Below, one piece after another: positions 22,341 to 35,086 of a DNA stretch of 64,000 bases. Position 1 is the first letter of the stretch. Every line of letters begins with the position of its first letter. Source of the DNA: Okapia johnstoni (Eukaryota; Chordata; Mammalia; Artiodactyla; Giraffidae). The position numbers were made by a program, and so were the translations under genes. The stretch is taken from the NCBI GenBank assembly GCA_024291935.2, contig CM044313.1, positions 86,303,001 to 86,367,000 on the forward strand, given 5' to 3'. Below the pieces are notes generated by a model, which saw nothing but the letters and a program-made list of their open reading frames with translations, had not been told where the DNA came from and ran no database searches.

Positions 22341-23056
22341 TGTTGTTGTTGTTCAGTTGCTAAGTTGAGTCCAGCTTTTTGAAACCCCCTGGACAGTAGT
22401 ATGACTGGGCCTCCCTGTCGTTCACTATCTCCCAGAGTTTGTTCAAACTCATGTCCATTGTGTCAATGATGCCATCCAACCATCTCATCCTCTATTACCC
22501 TCTTCTCCTCCTGCCCTCAATCTTTCCCAGAATCAGGGTCTTTTCCAATAAGTCACCTCTTTGTATCAGGTGGCTAAAGTATTAGAGCTTCAGCTTCAAT
22601 ATCAGTCCTTCCAATGAACACTCAGGACTGATTTCCTTTAGGATGAACTGGTTTGATCTCCTTGTAGACCAAGGGACTCTCAAGAGTCTTTTCCAGCACC
22701 ACAGTTTGAAAGCATCAATTCTTCAACTCTCACATCTGTAAATGACTAATGGAAATACCACAACTTCGACTATATGGATCTTTGCAGGCAAAGTGATGTT
22801 TCTGCTTTTTAATACACTGTCTAGGTTTGCCATAGCTTTCCTTCCAAGGAGTACGCATCCTTTAACCCTCGGCTGCAGTCAACACCCACAGCAATTTTGG
22901 GGCCCAGGAAAATAAAATCTGTCGCTGTTTCTACTTTTTCTCCATCTATTTGCCATGAAGTGATGGGACCAGATGCCATGATATTTGTTTTTTGAATTTT
23001 GAGTTTTAAGACAGCTTTTTCACTCTCCTTTTTCACCTTCATCAAGAGGCTCTTTA
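22341..23056 (-). mobile_element. BovB LINE 3' end, 0.7 kb
   Basis: A second reverse BovB only about 160 bp after the previous one, in the same orientation but more diverged. It starts with (GTT)n and gttcagttgctaagttgagt and ends at caagaggctctttaa, in the region just after the RT. Flanking ggagaag strings (22328, 23063) may be a target duplication. Its greater divergence suggests an older insertion than its neighbour. Confidence 0.92.
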
Positions 23057-24867
23057 ATAAGAGGAGAAGGGTATCAGAACAAATTGCACCCAGTGAGGAT
23101 ACATTTAATCTTCATCTCTTTCTCTCTCATGCTTTTTAATTTCTCTGGTGCTGACAAACAATAGGATAAACAGGAGCCCTTCTCTAAAGAACCACAAATG
23201 TACCTAGTCTAGGACTTAACTATTGAAGGTAAACATCTACTGGGTGCTAAAAGAGCTGCATTTTGAGATGTTGGCCCAAGCCAACAAGATGAGCTTCTAG
23301 ACTGGGGACAGTGCATGCAAGCTACAGCCATGTCTGGTCTTACTCCAATCTTCACAGCATGATAATTCATGCTATTCCACCTCTGTCATACACATGTCAA
23401 GAAAATTTCTTTTGCAGTCAACCCCAACACAGAACTACACAGGGAAGAATAATTTTAAAAATCTAATTTCAGGTTTGTTAAGTTGATCCAGCATAAAGTT
23501 ACTGTAGGGTTACACTAGAGAATAAACTTCCTTTCGATGGTTGCTTACACTGTATGCATTTTAGGGTATCATCACCTTTCTCATTTGCTTTGGGTTTTAG
23601 TGAAATTTTTCTAGTGAGAAAGGGAATATATAGAGCTAGAGGGATACCTATCACACTCCATTCCCTAAAAGCAGATTAATTCATTTGAGCTATGCCTTAT
23701 TTGAGAAATCCTAGGAGTCACTTTTCAAATGCAAATTGATGTCTTAATTATGAGACTGGACACATGAAATTAGCAAACTGATGCTGTGTGTTTGAACCTC
23801 AGTGAGATTATTATTATAAGACAGTAATCTCACAATATGTCTTATTATTATATGATAGTACAATATATCACATGACAGTATTATGTCTTTTTATTAAAAG
23901 ACAGTATTACCTAACTGTAATCAAAAATTCTTGGAAATGTTCAAATTTTTCATTAAGCTGCAGTGAAGTTACCATTCCTTCTTGAAAAAATTGTAGAGAC
24001 AGTGCAAAGACAAAAAGAAAGTTTCCCCTTCAATGTATTTTAATAATCATGTGTATTAAATACAAATAATTTATTCCATTTAATAATTAAATCATGCTAA
24101 TATTTTATTTTCTAATCTCACTTTTTGATATCTACTTATATTTATATTATCAATAACCATTTCAGGTTTCCAAATAATTTCAGAATAAAGTGCCATTGCT
24201 TGCCTTATTTGCAACATTGGTATAGTGGTTTTTTCACTTCCTAGTACACCTGGCAGGTCAATAGAGAGGTTTTCAAAACCTATAGATTACCTATAGCTGA
24301 CAGGAGGCTATTTAAAATTCCACCTTTCATTTTGAACTTCCTTAGCAGATGTTATTACTGTGAATTTCATATAACAATTCTTGTGGTAAAAAAAATGACA
24401 AAATAGGATTTACTTTTCTAACATATAGTTTATCAAGAATTTCTGGGTATTTTTTAAATATTTTAAATTAATTGAAGATTAATGAAGTATCTAAAGCCTC
24501 ATGCAATTTGAAACATAGATATCATTTGCATTAATACATTTTAAAGCAGACCTCCAATAAAGTCCTGAGGTAAAAGCTGTTATTTGGCAGTGAAGCCTGA
24601 TTCTAGAATAAAACTACTTGATATTATTTGATAATTGAACCTGGAGAATTATGCTGTGAGTGTTCAACTAATAGCTAGTAAATGTCTTTTTTCCCAAATC
24701 CACTTACCAAGTTCAACTGCCCTGATTACTTTAATCTCCAGATCTCTTTTCCACTGAGATCTAATAGTCTCTCCTCCTCACAGTAGATATTAAAACCAGA
24801 ATTGAATAAATGCTCATGAGATATTAAAAGGAAACATTGAATGATGCAATCTTATCTTCATTAGTAG
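23057..24867. other. Repeat-poor block
   Basis: About 1.8 kb with no interspersed repeat that I recognise, apart from a short local repeat cluster at 23808-23906. No gene signature. Confidence 0.4.
23808..23906. repeat. Three-copy degenerate 19-mer
   Basis: A motif of the form TTATTATTATAAGACAGTA occurs at 23808-23826, with changes at 23842-23860 (TTATTATTATATGATAGTA) and 23888-23906 (TTTTTATTAAAAGACAGTA). Spacings are 34 and 46 bases, so the array is irregular. Confidence 0.75.
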
Positions 24868-25084
24868 GTGCTGTGTTAAGTCACTTCAGTCGTGTCCAAC
24901 TCTGCGACCCCATGGACTATAGCCCACCAGGCTCCTCTGTCCATGGGATTCTCCAGGCAAGAATACTGGAATGGACTGCCATCTCCTCTTCCAGGGGATC
25001 TTCCCAACCCAGAAATCAAACTCCCATCTCTTCGGTCTCCTGCACAGGCAGGTGGATTCTTCAGCATTTACCACTAGCACCACC
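24868..25084 (-). mobile_element. Bov-tA SINE
   Basis: Reverse SINE from taagtcacttcagtcgtgtc through agactatagcccaccaggct-like text and gaatactggaatggactgcc to caggcaggtggattcttcag. The last bases of the SINE head are missing (taccactagcaccacc instead of the usual ccaccagggaagccc). Confidence 0.93.
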
Positions 25085-25811
25085 ACTATTGAGAAGTACC
25101 AATTTATCCCATTCTTTAAAAAGTTTAAATCTTTACTCTGATAAATTTGTATTCATTCTTTCATTGGATAATTCATCTATGATAACAAAAGATTTTGGGT
25201 TGTCAAAGAAAACTCAATGTGAATAATAGATTTTACCCAGGATCAAATTCCAATTGATTCAAGAAATCAAAGGATTTCTTAACAGACTCTACAACCCAAT
25301 ACTACTTGAAGATGAAACTATCATAGAAATATTTTTGAAAAGTCTACGCCCATCAGAGAAAGGTCCATAAAATGTCTTTTCCTTCTACAATAGAATGAAC
25401 TGGGTTTTAGAAATAGCTGATATAACTGACATGTTTGTTTCCATCAAAACATGTGAAATCAATAGGGAGCCATTTCAGTTATGAAGCATCTCAGCTTTGC
25501 CAACAGTTTGCATGATGAGCCCTCATGACTAGCTATGTCCCCTGTAATTCCAATTTCACATATATTGTATATCTTGCTAAAAACATTTTAAAGATAAGAA
25601 TTCTCCACTCCTTAATACCATTAGTAGGTTTACCAGAAGGTCTTGTTAATAGCAGGTTTTTAAGAATATTCTACTAAAAGCTTTCTTTTCCCAAGAAATT
25701 CCATAGTGCAAATATTTCCCATCTCTTCGCTTAAATGAAAATCTGATGATCTCTTGCAAATATTTTCAATGAATATCAGGCATGCTCAAAGTTCTTCCAT
25801 TACGAACCTTA
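25085..25811. other. Unassigned DNA
   Basis: About 730 bases of unremarkable AT-rich sequence; no element or gene recognised. Confidence 0.4.
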
Positions 25812-27145
25812 TTTATTTATTTATTCTACTGTGGTAAAATATACATAAGGTACAATGAATCATTTTGATCATTTTTTAAGTGTACAGTTCGGTGGCATTG
25901 TTTCTTACATTGTGTGCAGCCGTTACCAACATCTATCTCCAGAACTCTATTTATCTTGCGAAGCTGAAACTCTATCAGAATAACTCCTCAGTGTCCTCCC
26001 AACCTCCACCAGCCTATTCTACATTCTGTTTCTATGAATTTGTTTATTCTAGGTATCTCAAATAAATGGAATCACACAATACTTGTCCCTTCATGTCTGG
26101 CTTGGGCTTCCCAAGTGGCTCACTGGGTAAAGAATCTGCCTGCAATACAGCAGACACCAGAGAAATGGGTTTGATTCCTGGGTTGCAAAGATCCCCTAGA
26201 GGAGGGCACAGCAACCCGTTCCAGTATTCTTGCCTGGAGAATCCCATGAACAGAGGAGCCTGGTGGGCAGTCTATAGGTCGCAGAGTCAAACATGACTGA
26301 AGTGACTGAGCACAGCACAGCACAGCATGACAGCAGGTCTGATTACTTCACTTAGCACTGTAACATCGAGGTTCATCCATGTTGTAGCATGTATCAAATT
26401 CACATTTCTTTTAAAAACTGAATAATGTTCATTGTATGTATATATCACATTTTATTTATTCATGTCTATGAACATTTGTGATGCTTACACCTTTTGACTA
26501 TTTCAAATAATGCTGCTATGAATTTGAGTGTACACATATCTGTTCAAGTCCCTGCTTCCAATTTTTTTGAGTATATACTCTAAAGTGGAACTGATGGATC
26601 ACATTGTGACTATATGTTTGATTTTTCCTGAGGACCCATCATACCAGTTTTCCATAGTGGTTGCACCACTTTACACTCCCACCCGCAGTGACCAGTTTCC
26701 AAATTTCTCCACGTGCTTGCCAACATCTGCTAGTTTCTTGCTTTATTTTGTTATTTTCGTTGATAATTGCCATCCTAGTGCGTATGAAGTATCTCCACAT
26801 GGTTTTGATTTTTAATTTCCCAAGTTTAGTGACACTGAATATCTTTTCATTTGCTTATTGGCCATTCATATATCTTATTTGGAAAATGTCCGTTTCGAGT
26901 CCTTTACCTATTTTTTGAGATTATTTTTTTTATTGAACTGTAGGAGTTTTTTGCATACTTTTGACATTAACCCATCATTAGATGTATTATTTGTGAATAT
27001 TTTCTTTAATAGGCTGCACTTCTCTTTGCACAGAAGTTTTTAATGATGTAATCTAATTTCTCTATTGCTTCTTTTGTTGCCTGTTTTTGATGTCACAGTC
27101 AAGAAGTCATAGCCAAATTCAATGTCACAAAGCTTTTAGACCACA
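25812..27145 (-). mobile_element. L1M-type LINE, split by a SINE
   Basis: A reverse, relatively readable L1 3' UTR and ORF2 end. Landmarks: gtggtaaaatatacataagg, agtgtacagttcggtggcat, ccaacatctatctccagaac, aataaatggaatcacacaat; then after the SINE gtgctttcc-type text, gaataatgctgctatgaatt, gttttccatagtggttgcac, ttattggccattcatatatc, aaagcttttagacc. An ATTT-rich 3' tail (25812-25826) marks the element's end. It is interrupted at about 26100 by a Bov-tA. Confidence 0.85.
26095..26345 (+). mobile_element. Bov-tA SINE inside L1M
   Basis: Forward SINE: gggcttcccaagtggctcac, gatcccctagaggagggcac, gaatcccatgaacagaggag, ending gactgagcacagcacagcac with a CAGCA-type tail. Flanks gtctggctt (26095-26103) and gtctgatta (26337-26345) are diverged copies of the L1 target. 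The L1 text resumes directly after it. Confidence 0.94.
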
Positions 27146-30100
27146 TTTTGGATAAATTACCAAGGAGCAACATATTTAACTGTTTTTCAATATTATTAAA
27201 ATTACGTAAGTTATTGATTTTTTAATATAAGGATTACTGACGAGAAAATGTGAATATTGGATTATATCTACTGGCAATAATGCCTCTGGAGATCTTTCAT
27301 GTTAAAACCATCAGGACAGGCAATATTAACCATAACAGACTCTTGTTATACCGCTTTAAAAGGTGTTAGGTGATCATGTAAGAATGTACCCTTCATTTTC
27401 TTCAATAAACCTACTTTTGTTTAGCACAGTCCTAGATGATTTACTCTCGCTAGAATCATGGCTCTAAATTGTTTGCCAGATTCACATATGCTATAGTTAT
27501 ACTGCCTTGGACAGGAATTAAATAAAATGTCATTGTACAAGCCTAATTAGAGTAACATTCTACAGTATTCCCATTACTCCTCAAAATGGTCAAAGTCGTG
27601 GAAAACAAGTAATGGCTGAGAACCTGTTACATACCATATTAGACCAAGGAAACATAATAATTAAATGTAATGTGTATTCTGAATGGAATCTTAGAATGGA
27701 AAAGGGACAACTGAGAAGAAAATAGAGAAATCCAAATGAAATCTAGTTTTCTGTCACTATAATATACCAAAGTCGCTTCCTTTGTTGTTGTGCACAATGA
27801 TATTAGATGTCAAAAACAGTGGAAAATGGGTGAAGGGTATAGTAGAACTCCCTATTTTCTATAAATCTAAGTTATACTAAATTAAAAGGTTTTTAAAAAT
27901 TTTACAGATATATTCATGCACAGATAATCATACAAAGATCAAATATTTTAAACTAAAATTATTATTAATTTTGGCAGAGGTTGCCTCACTATAGTCTGTT
28001 TAAAACTGTCAGTACATATAGCTAGTTATTTCAACTGATTAGATGGGCATAGAACATATAAATGGCGTATCTTATAGAATATATAAGTAATATTGTTTAA
28101 AGCAAGACATTCTATAATATATTACTGAAAACTTTCTTTGAATGAGGAACATCTAGACTGAAAATTAACTTGAACCTTTTTTTTCTTATATTAAGTATGA
28201 AACCACTGAGGCTTTGCAAGGTGAAGTAAAATTCTTGTGGCTTCTATGGCTGAATGCTTGCTTGCTCAAGCAGATCAAAGGCAATTTATTCTGTGAGGTT
28301 TTTGAGCAGAGGAAAAATTAACTCCCTTACAGGCACATACATCTGTTAAACAACTGAACTTTCACAGAATGATATCAATATTACCTTCACCAATTTCAGT
28401 TTTATAATTCATTCAAGGATCTTTGTCTTTAAATAATAATATGATATAGGTTCACCAAGTCTAAAAGCAAACTGCATCATTTCCTAAAGCAAACATTGAT
28501 TAATCAAATTCTAAGTAAACTCAAGGACACACACACACAAACATATGTATATAGTATGCAAAAATTGGCATAACAAGCAAAGGAATAAGATTATCTAGAA
28601 CTAATTAAAAACAGAAGAATGTGAGTGTTGCTGAAACTTCAGTGGTGGGGGAAAAATGCTACTCAGAAAGGACTGATTGAATGATGTACAATTTCACACC
28701 ACCTACAAATATCCTTAGTATGCTTCCGGTCTAAGTCAAACAACAGAGCAATACTTATATAAGATGATTAAATTGTATGCCTCACCCCTATACACATGCA
28801 TTACTTGCCTCCCAGGTATCTTTTTTTTTTTTTTCCTGAATACATTTGATGCAGTATCATTAACAATGAAAGTAACTAATGCATATTTCATAAGAATTCT
28901 GTCAAAGATATTTTTAGTTTTATCAGTCAGTATATTGTTTATGAATATGTGTATTTTTGCATTGTCTCTGTATTTATCTAATGTTATCACAATTGTATAG
29001 TTAAGCAGGTTTGTTTTTGTTGTTGTTTTGCAGCAACACAGCGCAAAGCTAAATTTTAGCCTGTTCAATAAAATCATATTCCATGCGTTTCAATTTTCTG
29101 TTCATCTCCAGTTCATATCACAGCCTTGCCTTTCAACTTATTTCCTCTCAGTTTTAGATTTTGTTATCTTGTGTTGTGTTTATTTCCCTGCTTAGGAATA
29201 ACCCTAGGCTCATTCTGAATCTTTTTTAAGGGAAATGCAGATTTTTAATTAAGCTTAAACAATGTAAGCTCTAAAGACCCAACATTTTCCCTGCTGGTGA
29301 AATCAAGTCTTTCCACATATTTATCATAAGCCAAGGCTTCTGTTATCTAAATAAATCACGAAAGCTATAGAGATTGACAGAATGCTTATGTAAACAGAAT
29401 TATGTGAGGTACAAAAATCACGCAAATCTGTCAAAGTTGTTCCTTTTTAAAGTGGCATCTTTTAAACCTGGAACGAGAGGTTACAATTTTAACTTTCTAG
29501 GCGAACGGAGTTTAGTAAATTTAAATACTGTCTCATAATACAGGGGCAAATTTTTGGAGTATAAGGATGGAAATAGAAGTATCTCTCCTTTGATAATCTT
29601 TGGTCCTAGGGTTAGTATAAATCTAGCTAGCTAGAGCAAGTGATAGGAGCTTTTTTGAAGACAGAAATCATGACTTTGATAGAATTTAACTTTTAATAAA
29701 CTGATCAGAAGTGTCTGGCCTTACAGTGTACTTATTTTGTTTTCATTTTGTTGTCTGTGTGTGTGTGTTTATTCTGAGGTTGGTATATAAGAGCATTGCT
29801 TAAGAAAAAAAAAGGTGCATGGATAGATATCTTCAAAAATCCATAGGATTACTGAAAACTCTGATTGTAAGAACAGATACAATTTTTTACCAGAGTCCTA
29901 TGCTCTAATGCACTGTTTACCTTGATGTCAGAAAGAGAGACTCATTTCAGATTGATCATTTCTATTGTTTGGTTTTGTGCAGAAAGGGGGAAATGCTCAG
30001 ATATTCATTTTGCTAATCCTTTGACATTTTAATCTTTCAAATATCTTTGTTATTTATGTTGGTCCTGTAAATCTTTCTACGACATACTCATTTAAAAACA

Positions 30101-31504
30101 CTCAAAATGAATGAAATGTCCTAACCAAGCACACTGCAAGGATCTGAAAGAGCTTCTCAACATTTCACTAAAACTTCCAATTACATACTTATATATCTGA
30201 CATTCACAATTTAAAGCAATAAAAGAATACCAATGCTAGCCATAGGGACTACAAATTCTGGAACAATCTGGAAAAGTTTAGAATTCATTTTATATAAAAT
30301 ACATGGCATGAGAGAAAATACATTTCACTACAGTTCAGAAATTATAACTAATGTAGGTACGTCAGATGGGTTAGGAAAATCTTCATGAATGAAAGTGTCC
30401 AGTCTGGTCCTAGGCAGATAACCTTTGCATACTTGAAAAAAAAGGAGACTAATTCATATCAGGTAGAAAGGTTTTTTTTTTTTTATTGGACACTATAGGA
30501 GATATTAAGTAAACTGCCTGATTAGGGTAGAAGGTGCCAGGTATGTTAGCTAACTAAACGTAAAACTTTATGCTAATAGACACTGCATGAAAAGTTCATA
30601 AAGCTCACTACCTAGATTTTGAGCCCAGGCTCCTCTCAGTCCTTCAGAATATATGTCAACATAAAAGAAGCATGAATATTAACTTCATATGAATTCCTTC
30701 AGGCCAGCTGACACAGAGTAAGAATAACATTGCACACTCTCCTGAGAGGCATGGTATTTAACTATTCATGCCAAACACAATGTTAAATGTCAGGACTGGA
30801 GAGAATACAAATACCCAAAAATTTGACTGAAGACATATTAGATTTCTTTCTGGTGACCTAATCTGCTTTTATTTTGCTTGCTTATTTTCTTTCCTTTGCA
30901 GATCACTGAGAAAAATAGGTGATAACAGTAATGAGTAAGAATTTGGGGTGATAATCAACATGAAAACTTGGATGCTATCTCTCTCCTAAGGTATCCTGGT
31001 TTCTTCCTACCTAGCAACAGTGATCTGGGTATAAGTTTCTTCAGAATGCTATTTTATCTCCCAAAAGTTGGGTTTTTTTTGTTTTGTTTTGTTTTTACCT
31101 ACTTATTCTATATTCCTCTTAGTAAACCCTACAGGATATAACTAGTCCTCATCACCTAGTAGTTCTTTAATCTTTGGAATATGCAATATTAATATTCTCT
31201 TGTTTTCCCATTTTGCCTTGTGTAAAACAGAAAATAACCCATTCATTAGTCTATGATAATAAACACATGGGAGATGAAGTGCAGACATTTAAATGCAATG
31301 ATGGTAAGAAATATATTCAGTTATATTTTTCTAAATGATTGAGCTGTGAAAGTCATTTGGACAACTTTCTGGAATAATATCCTATAATCATGAAAACTGA
31401 TTTGTCGGCATAGAACCCTTAATATAAAAGAAAAGCCTTGTATTTTTCTTTTAGAGCACTTAAAATAATTGAAATTAGACAAATATTTATACATTTGTTT
31501 GTCT
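27146..31504. other. Long block with few recognisable repeats
   Basis: About 4.4 kb where I can assign no element with confidence. It holds short simple sequences: (AC)n at 28530-28541, T runs near 28819-28834 and 30472-30485, (TG)n at 29756-29769, and gttttgttttgttttt at about 31080-31096. A weak L2-like reading occurs around 30750-30830. No gene, splice-bounded exon or RNA gene could be supported. Confidence 0.4.
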
Positions 31505-31650
31505 TAGACTACGCCTCATCTAATACATTATGAGATTAGATACTGAGTATGATTTGTTCACTGCTATGTCACAAAAACAAATACAAAAACTTATCTTAGG
31601 CACAATAAACACTTTGTTGAATTCAAAAATAAAGGAGTGAATGAATGATT
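31505..31650 (+). mobile_element. L2/MIR-type 3' end relic
   Basis: Text such as gatttgttcactgctatgtc, then aggcacaataaacactttgt and tgaattcaaaaataaaggag with gtgaatgaatg. This follows the L2-type ending (GCACAATAAA..TTTGTTGAATGAATG) in forward orientation. Confidence 0.5.
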
Positions 31651-32849
31651 TGCCATCACATACCTTAAAGTCTTGTGTAGGAAGTAGATGAATGACCAGG
31701 CAAACAATAATTTTGTATTATATATGTACATACATCAAAAATAGAGGTTTCTCTGGGAGTAGAAGGGACAATTCATGCACACTAACAGATTAAAAAATAT
31801 TATTGTTATTATACAGATGAACAAGGAGTATGTTAGTCAAGATAGGTGTATTCTAAGTCAGAGCATACCTATGCAAAATCCCTTAGAGACTGAAGAATTT
31901 TTAGGAACTGAGCATCAACAAACATTGTCAGAAAAGGATGTTAAAAAATAAACAAGATGCAGGATATGAAGGCAACTTTCTCTGCAGTCTTTTCTTCACC
32001 AGCTCGTTGAATATATGTTGACGTTGCTTGGAAGTGATTAGATGTTTACAGGAAAGCCAAAGAACATGATGCTATGTTAAAAGACAGGGTGTTGAGTACT
32101 TCTTAGAGGTGAATTAAGGTAAAGACTGACAATGATCATTCTCTACATATTCAAAGACTTTTAATGGCCTTGAAAATAATTTTCCAGTGTCATCAAGGCA
32201 TGTGGTCAAGATGCCCATGTTTACGGAATTGAGAATAAGCAAGTGGGAAAGTAAGTGAAGTCAGTAGCAATGCATGCATTTTTCATAAAGTTTTAGTAGG
32301 GAAGACAATGAGAGCATAGCCTGTGGACAGAGACAAACTCAGGATCAAAGGACAACTATATTGGTTTTTCCATTAGTGGGTGTTACAAAAGAGATCTCAA
32401 TTGTGCATGTTTAAAATACTATTAGAAGGACTCCTTAGAGACAGTGGAGGCTGCACATAAAACAAAGAAAGTAATACAGAGGGAACTAGGAACATGATCC
32501 ATTTAAGTTATTTAGATTAGACTGAGAAGAGCCACCTATTGATATTTTACTTTGAAAATAGTAGAAGTGAATAAAAAACTTGAATATGAACAGGTTAGCT
32601 GGTAAGTCAGTGGGTTGGCAGTAACAACAAATGTGTGTATTTGTGTTTCTTTCATGTAACATCTATTTTTGTCTCAAGGCAAAATGGAGAGTTGGCTGCT
32701 GAAGGGAAATATGGGGCAAGGGAGGCTTAGGATGACAGGAGAAGATGTACAACAGCCTCTGTAGAGCATGGGATAAATAAGTAAACAGAGAGAAGTAAAA
32801 GCTTTGCTCTTACAATAATAGTCAGTCTTTAGGTTTTTGTTGGGATTGG
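31651..32849. other. Unassigned DNA, weak L2 similarity
   Basis: Parts of 31840-32260 (gagcatacctatgcaaaatc, aatggccttgaaaataattt) loosely follow the reverse L2 3' region. Divergence is too great to set borders. No gene recognised. Confidence 0.35.
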
Positions 32850-33006
32850 ATCAGTTCAGTTCAGTACAGTCGCTCAGTCTTGTTGGACTCTTTGTGACCC
32901 CATGGACTGCAGCACGTCAGGCTTCCCTGTCCATCACCAACTCCTGGATCTTGCTCAAACTCATGTCCATTGAGTTGGTGACACCATCCCACCATCTCAT
33001 TCTCTG
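32850..33006 (-). mobile_element. BovB LINE 3' tip
   Basis: About 155 bp of reverse BovB 3' end: cagttcagttcagtacagtc, gactgcagcacgtcaggctt, catgtccattgagttggtga, ending ccaccatctcattctctg. 5'-truncated. Confidence 0.92.
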
Positions 33007-33884
33007 CTGGAAACATGGCTGAAAGATATTCTCTAAGAACTCTCTGCATCCTGGAGAAAAGTGAGTCAGAGAAAAGTGAGTAGGCTTATCACTGGAAATT
33101 TGCCAGAAATGTGGAAAAATGGTGATGCCTTAAAAGAAAGAGACTGACTGAAATTTATCTGAGAAATAACTCCATAGAGGAAAACATAATTGTCAATAGA
33201 AATTAGACTGGTAAACAGACTACTTCCAGTAAATTAAAGATGGATGAAGTGGACCAAATGGGAGAGGGCTGAATCACTGTGAAATTTTTGTGAAATAGTA
33301 TAGAGAGCCAAATTTACTGTCTCAGAGGATAGATGTTTTGAGTCGTCACAAATGTCAAAAGGAATGGGGTCAAAGCAAATGTCAGTAAAGTAACACAGAT
33401 TAATGTGTTAGATGTATTAACCTTGTGACTGCTGAAATAAACAGAGTTTGAGATAGGAACTAAGACAGTATAGTGTCTGATGTTTTAAAATCTCAGATGT
33501 ACAAAGAAAGAAGAGGGGAAGTTTGGCTAATATTAGAGAAAGTATAACCCATTATGAAAATGAGAGTTGCGAAGAGGTGTTTGATGAGGAAAACTTTTAG
33601 TTTGGTCAGAGAACAAGAGATACAGAGTATGAGGCTGGGTAAATTCATATTGTTTTAAAAAGTATGATAGTCAAAGTGGAGCTTCGATGGTGGTAGCTTC
33701 ATGTTTCTAGGTTTAAAAATTTAGTACCCAGAAAGAGAATTTGTGCTGTTTAGATGTTCATGCCATATTTAATAGCCCTAGTCTCAAGCAGAGAGAATGA
33801 TAACCAACTTCTTGCTTCTCATCTGTTCAGACAAAACTTGGGAGAAAAATGTATAAGCATATGCCTTTAAAAATCAATGTTATC
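33007..33884. other. Unassigned DNA
   Basis: About 880 bases, purine-rich on the plus strand, with no recognised element or gene. Confidence 0.4.
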
Positions 33885-33923
33885 TCTTTTTTAATTTTTA
33901 TTTATTTTTTAATTGAAGGATAA

Positions 33924-34298
33924 ATGCTTTACAGATTTTTTTTTCTGTCAAACATCACCAGGAATCAGCCACAAGTATACATATATCAGGAGCTTACTGT
34001 GGCTCAAATCAGAACACCATATTGCCAAATTCAGACTCAAATTGAAGAAAGTAGGGAAAACCACAAGACATTCAGGTATGACCTAAATCAAGTCCCTTAT
34101 GATTATACAGTGGAAGTGACAAATAGATTTAAGGGACTAGATCTGATAGACAGAGTGCCTGATGAACTATGGACAGAGGTTCGTGACATTGTACAGGAGA
34201 CAGGGATCAAGACCATCCTCATGGAAAAGAAATGCAAAAAAGCAAAATGGCTATTTGAGGAGGCCTTACAAATAGCTGTGAAAAGAAGAGAAGGGTAA
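33924..34298 (+). pseudogene. BovB linker-region fragment
   Basis: A 124-codon frame, of which roughly the first 20 codons are L1-derived and the rest BovB. The BovB part reads KFRHDLNQ-like and NRFKGLDLIDRVPDELW, then KKCKKAKWLFEEALQIA. It is the region between endonuclease and RT. A stop at about 34296 ends it. Confidence 0.75.
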
Positions 34299-34328
34299 AG
34301 TAAAGGAGAAAAGGAAAGATATTCCCAT

Positions 34329-34895
34329 TTGAATGTGGAGTTCCAAAGAATAGCAAGGAGAGATAAGAAAGCCTTCCTCGGCAATCAGTGCAAAGAAATA
34401 GAGGAAAACAACAGAATGGGAAAGACTAGAGATCTCTTCAAGAAAATTAGAGATACCAAGGGAACATTTCATGCAAAGAAGGGCTCGATAAAGGACAGAA
34501 ATGGTATGGACCTAACAGAAGCAGAAGATATTAAGAAGAGGTGGCAAGAATACACAGAAGAACTGTACAAAAAAGATCTTCATGACCAAGATACTCACGA
34601 TGGTGTGTACACACACCAAGAGCCAGACATCCTGGAATGTGAAGTCAAGTGGGTCTTAGAAAGCATCACTACGAACAAAGCTAGTGGAGGTGAAGGAATT
34701 CCAATTCAGCTATTTCAAATCCTGAAAGATGATGCTGTGAATGTGCTTCATTCAATATGCCAGCAAATTTGGAAAACTCAGCAGTGGCCACAGGACTGGA
34801 AAAAGTCAGTTTTCATTCCAATCCCAAGAAAGGCAATGCCAAAGAATGCTCAAACTACCACACAATTGCACTCATCTCACATGCTAGTAAAGTAA
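34329..34895 (+). pseudogene. BovB linker to RT start, fragment
   Basis: A 188-codon frame with NRMGKTRDLFKKIRDTKGTF, then LTEAEDIKKRWQEYTEELYK, TTNKASGGEGIP and HSICQQIWKTQQWPQDWKKS, and the start of the RT fingers (VFIPIPRKAM). The reading frame is lost in the segment that should read NYRTIALIS, by a small deletion near 34830. Confidence 0.85.
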
Positions 34896-35086
34896 TGCTC
34901 AAAATTCTCCAAGTCAGGCTTCAGTAATATGTCAACCATGAACTTCCAGGTGTTCAAGCTGGTTTTAGAAAAGGCAGAGGAACCAGAGATCAAATTGCCA
35001 ACATCCGCTGGATCATCAAAAAAGCAAGAGAGTTTCAGAAAAACATCTATTTCTGCTTTACTGACTATGCCAAAGCCTTTGACTGT

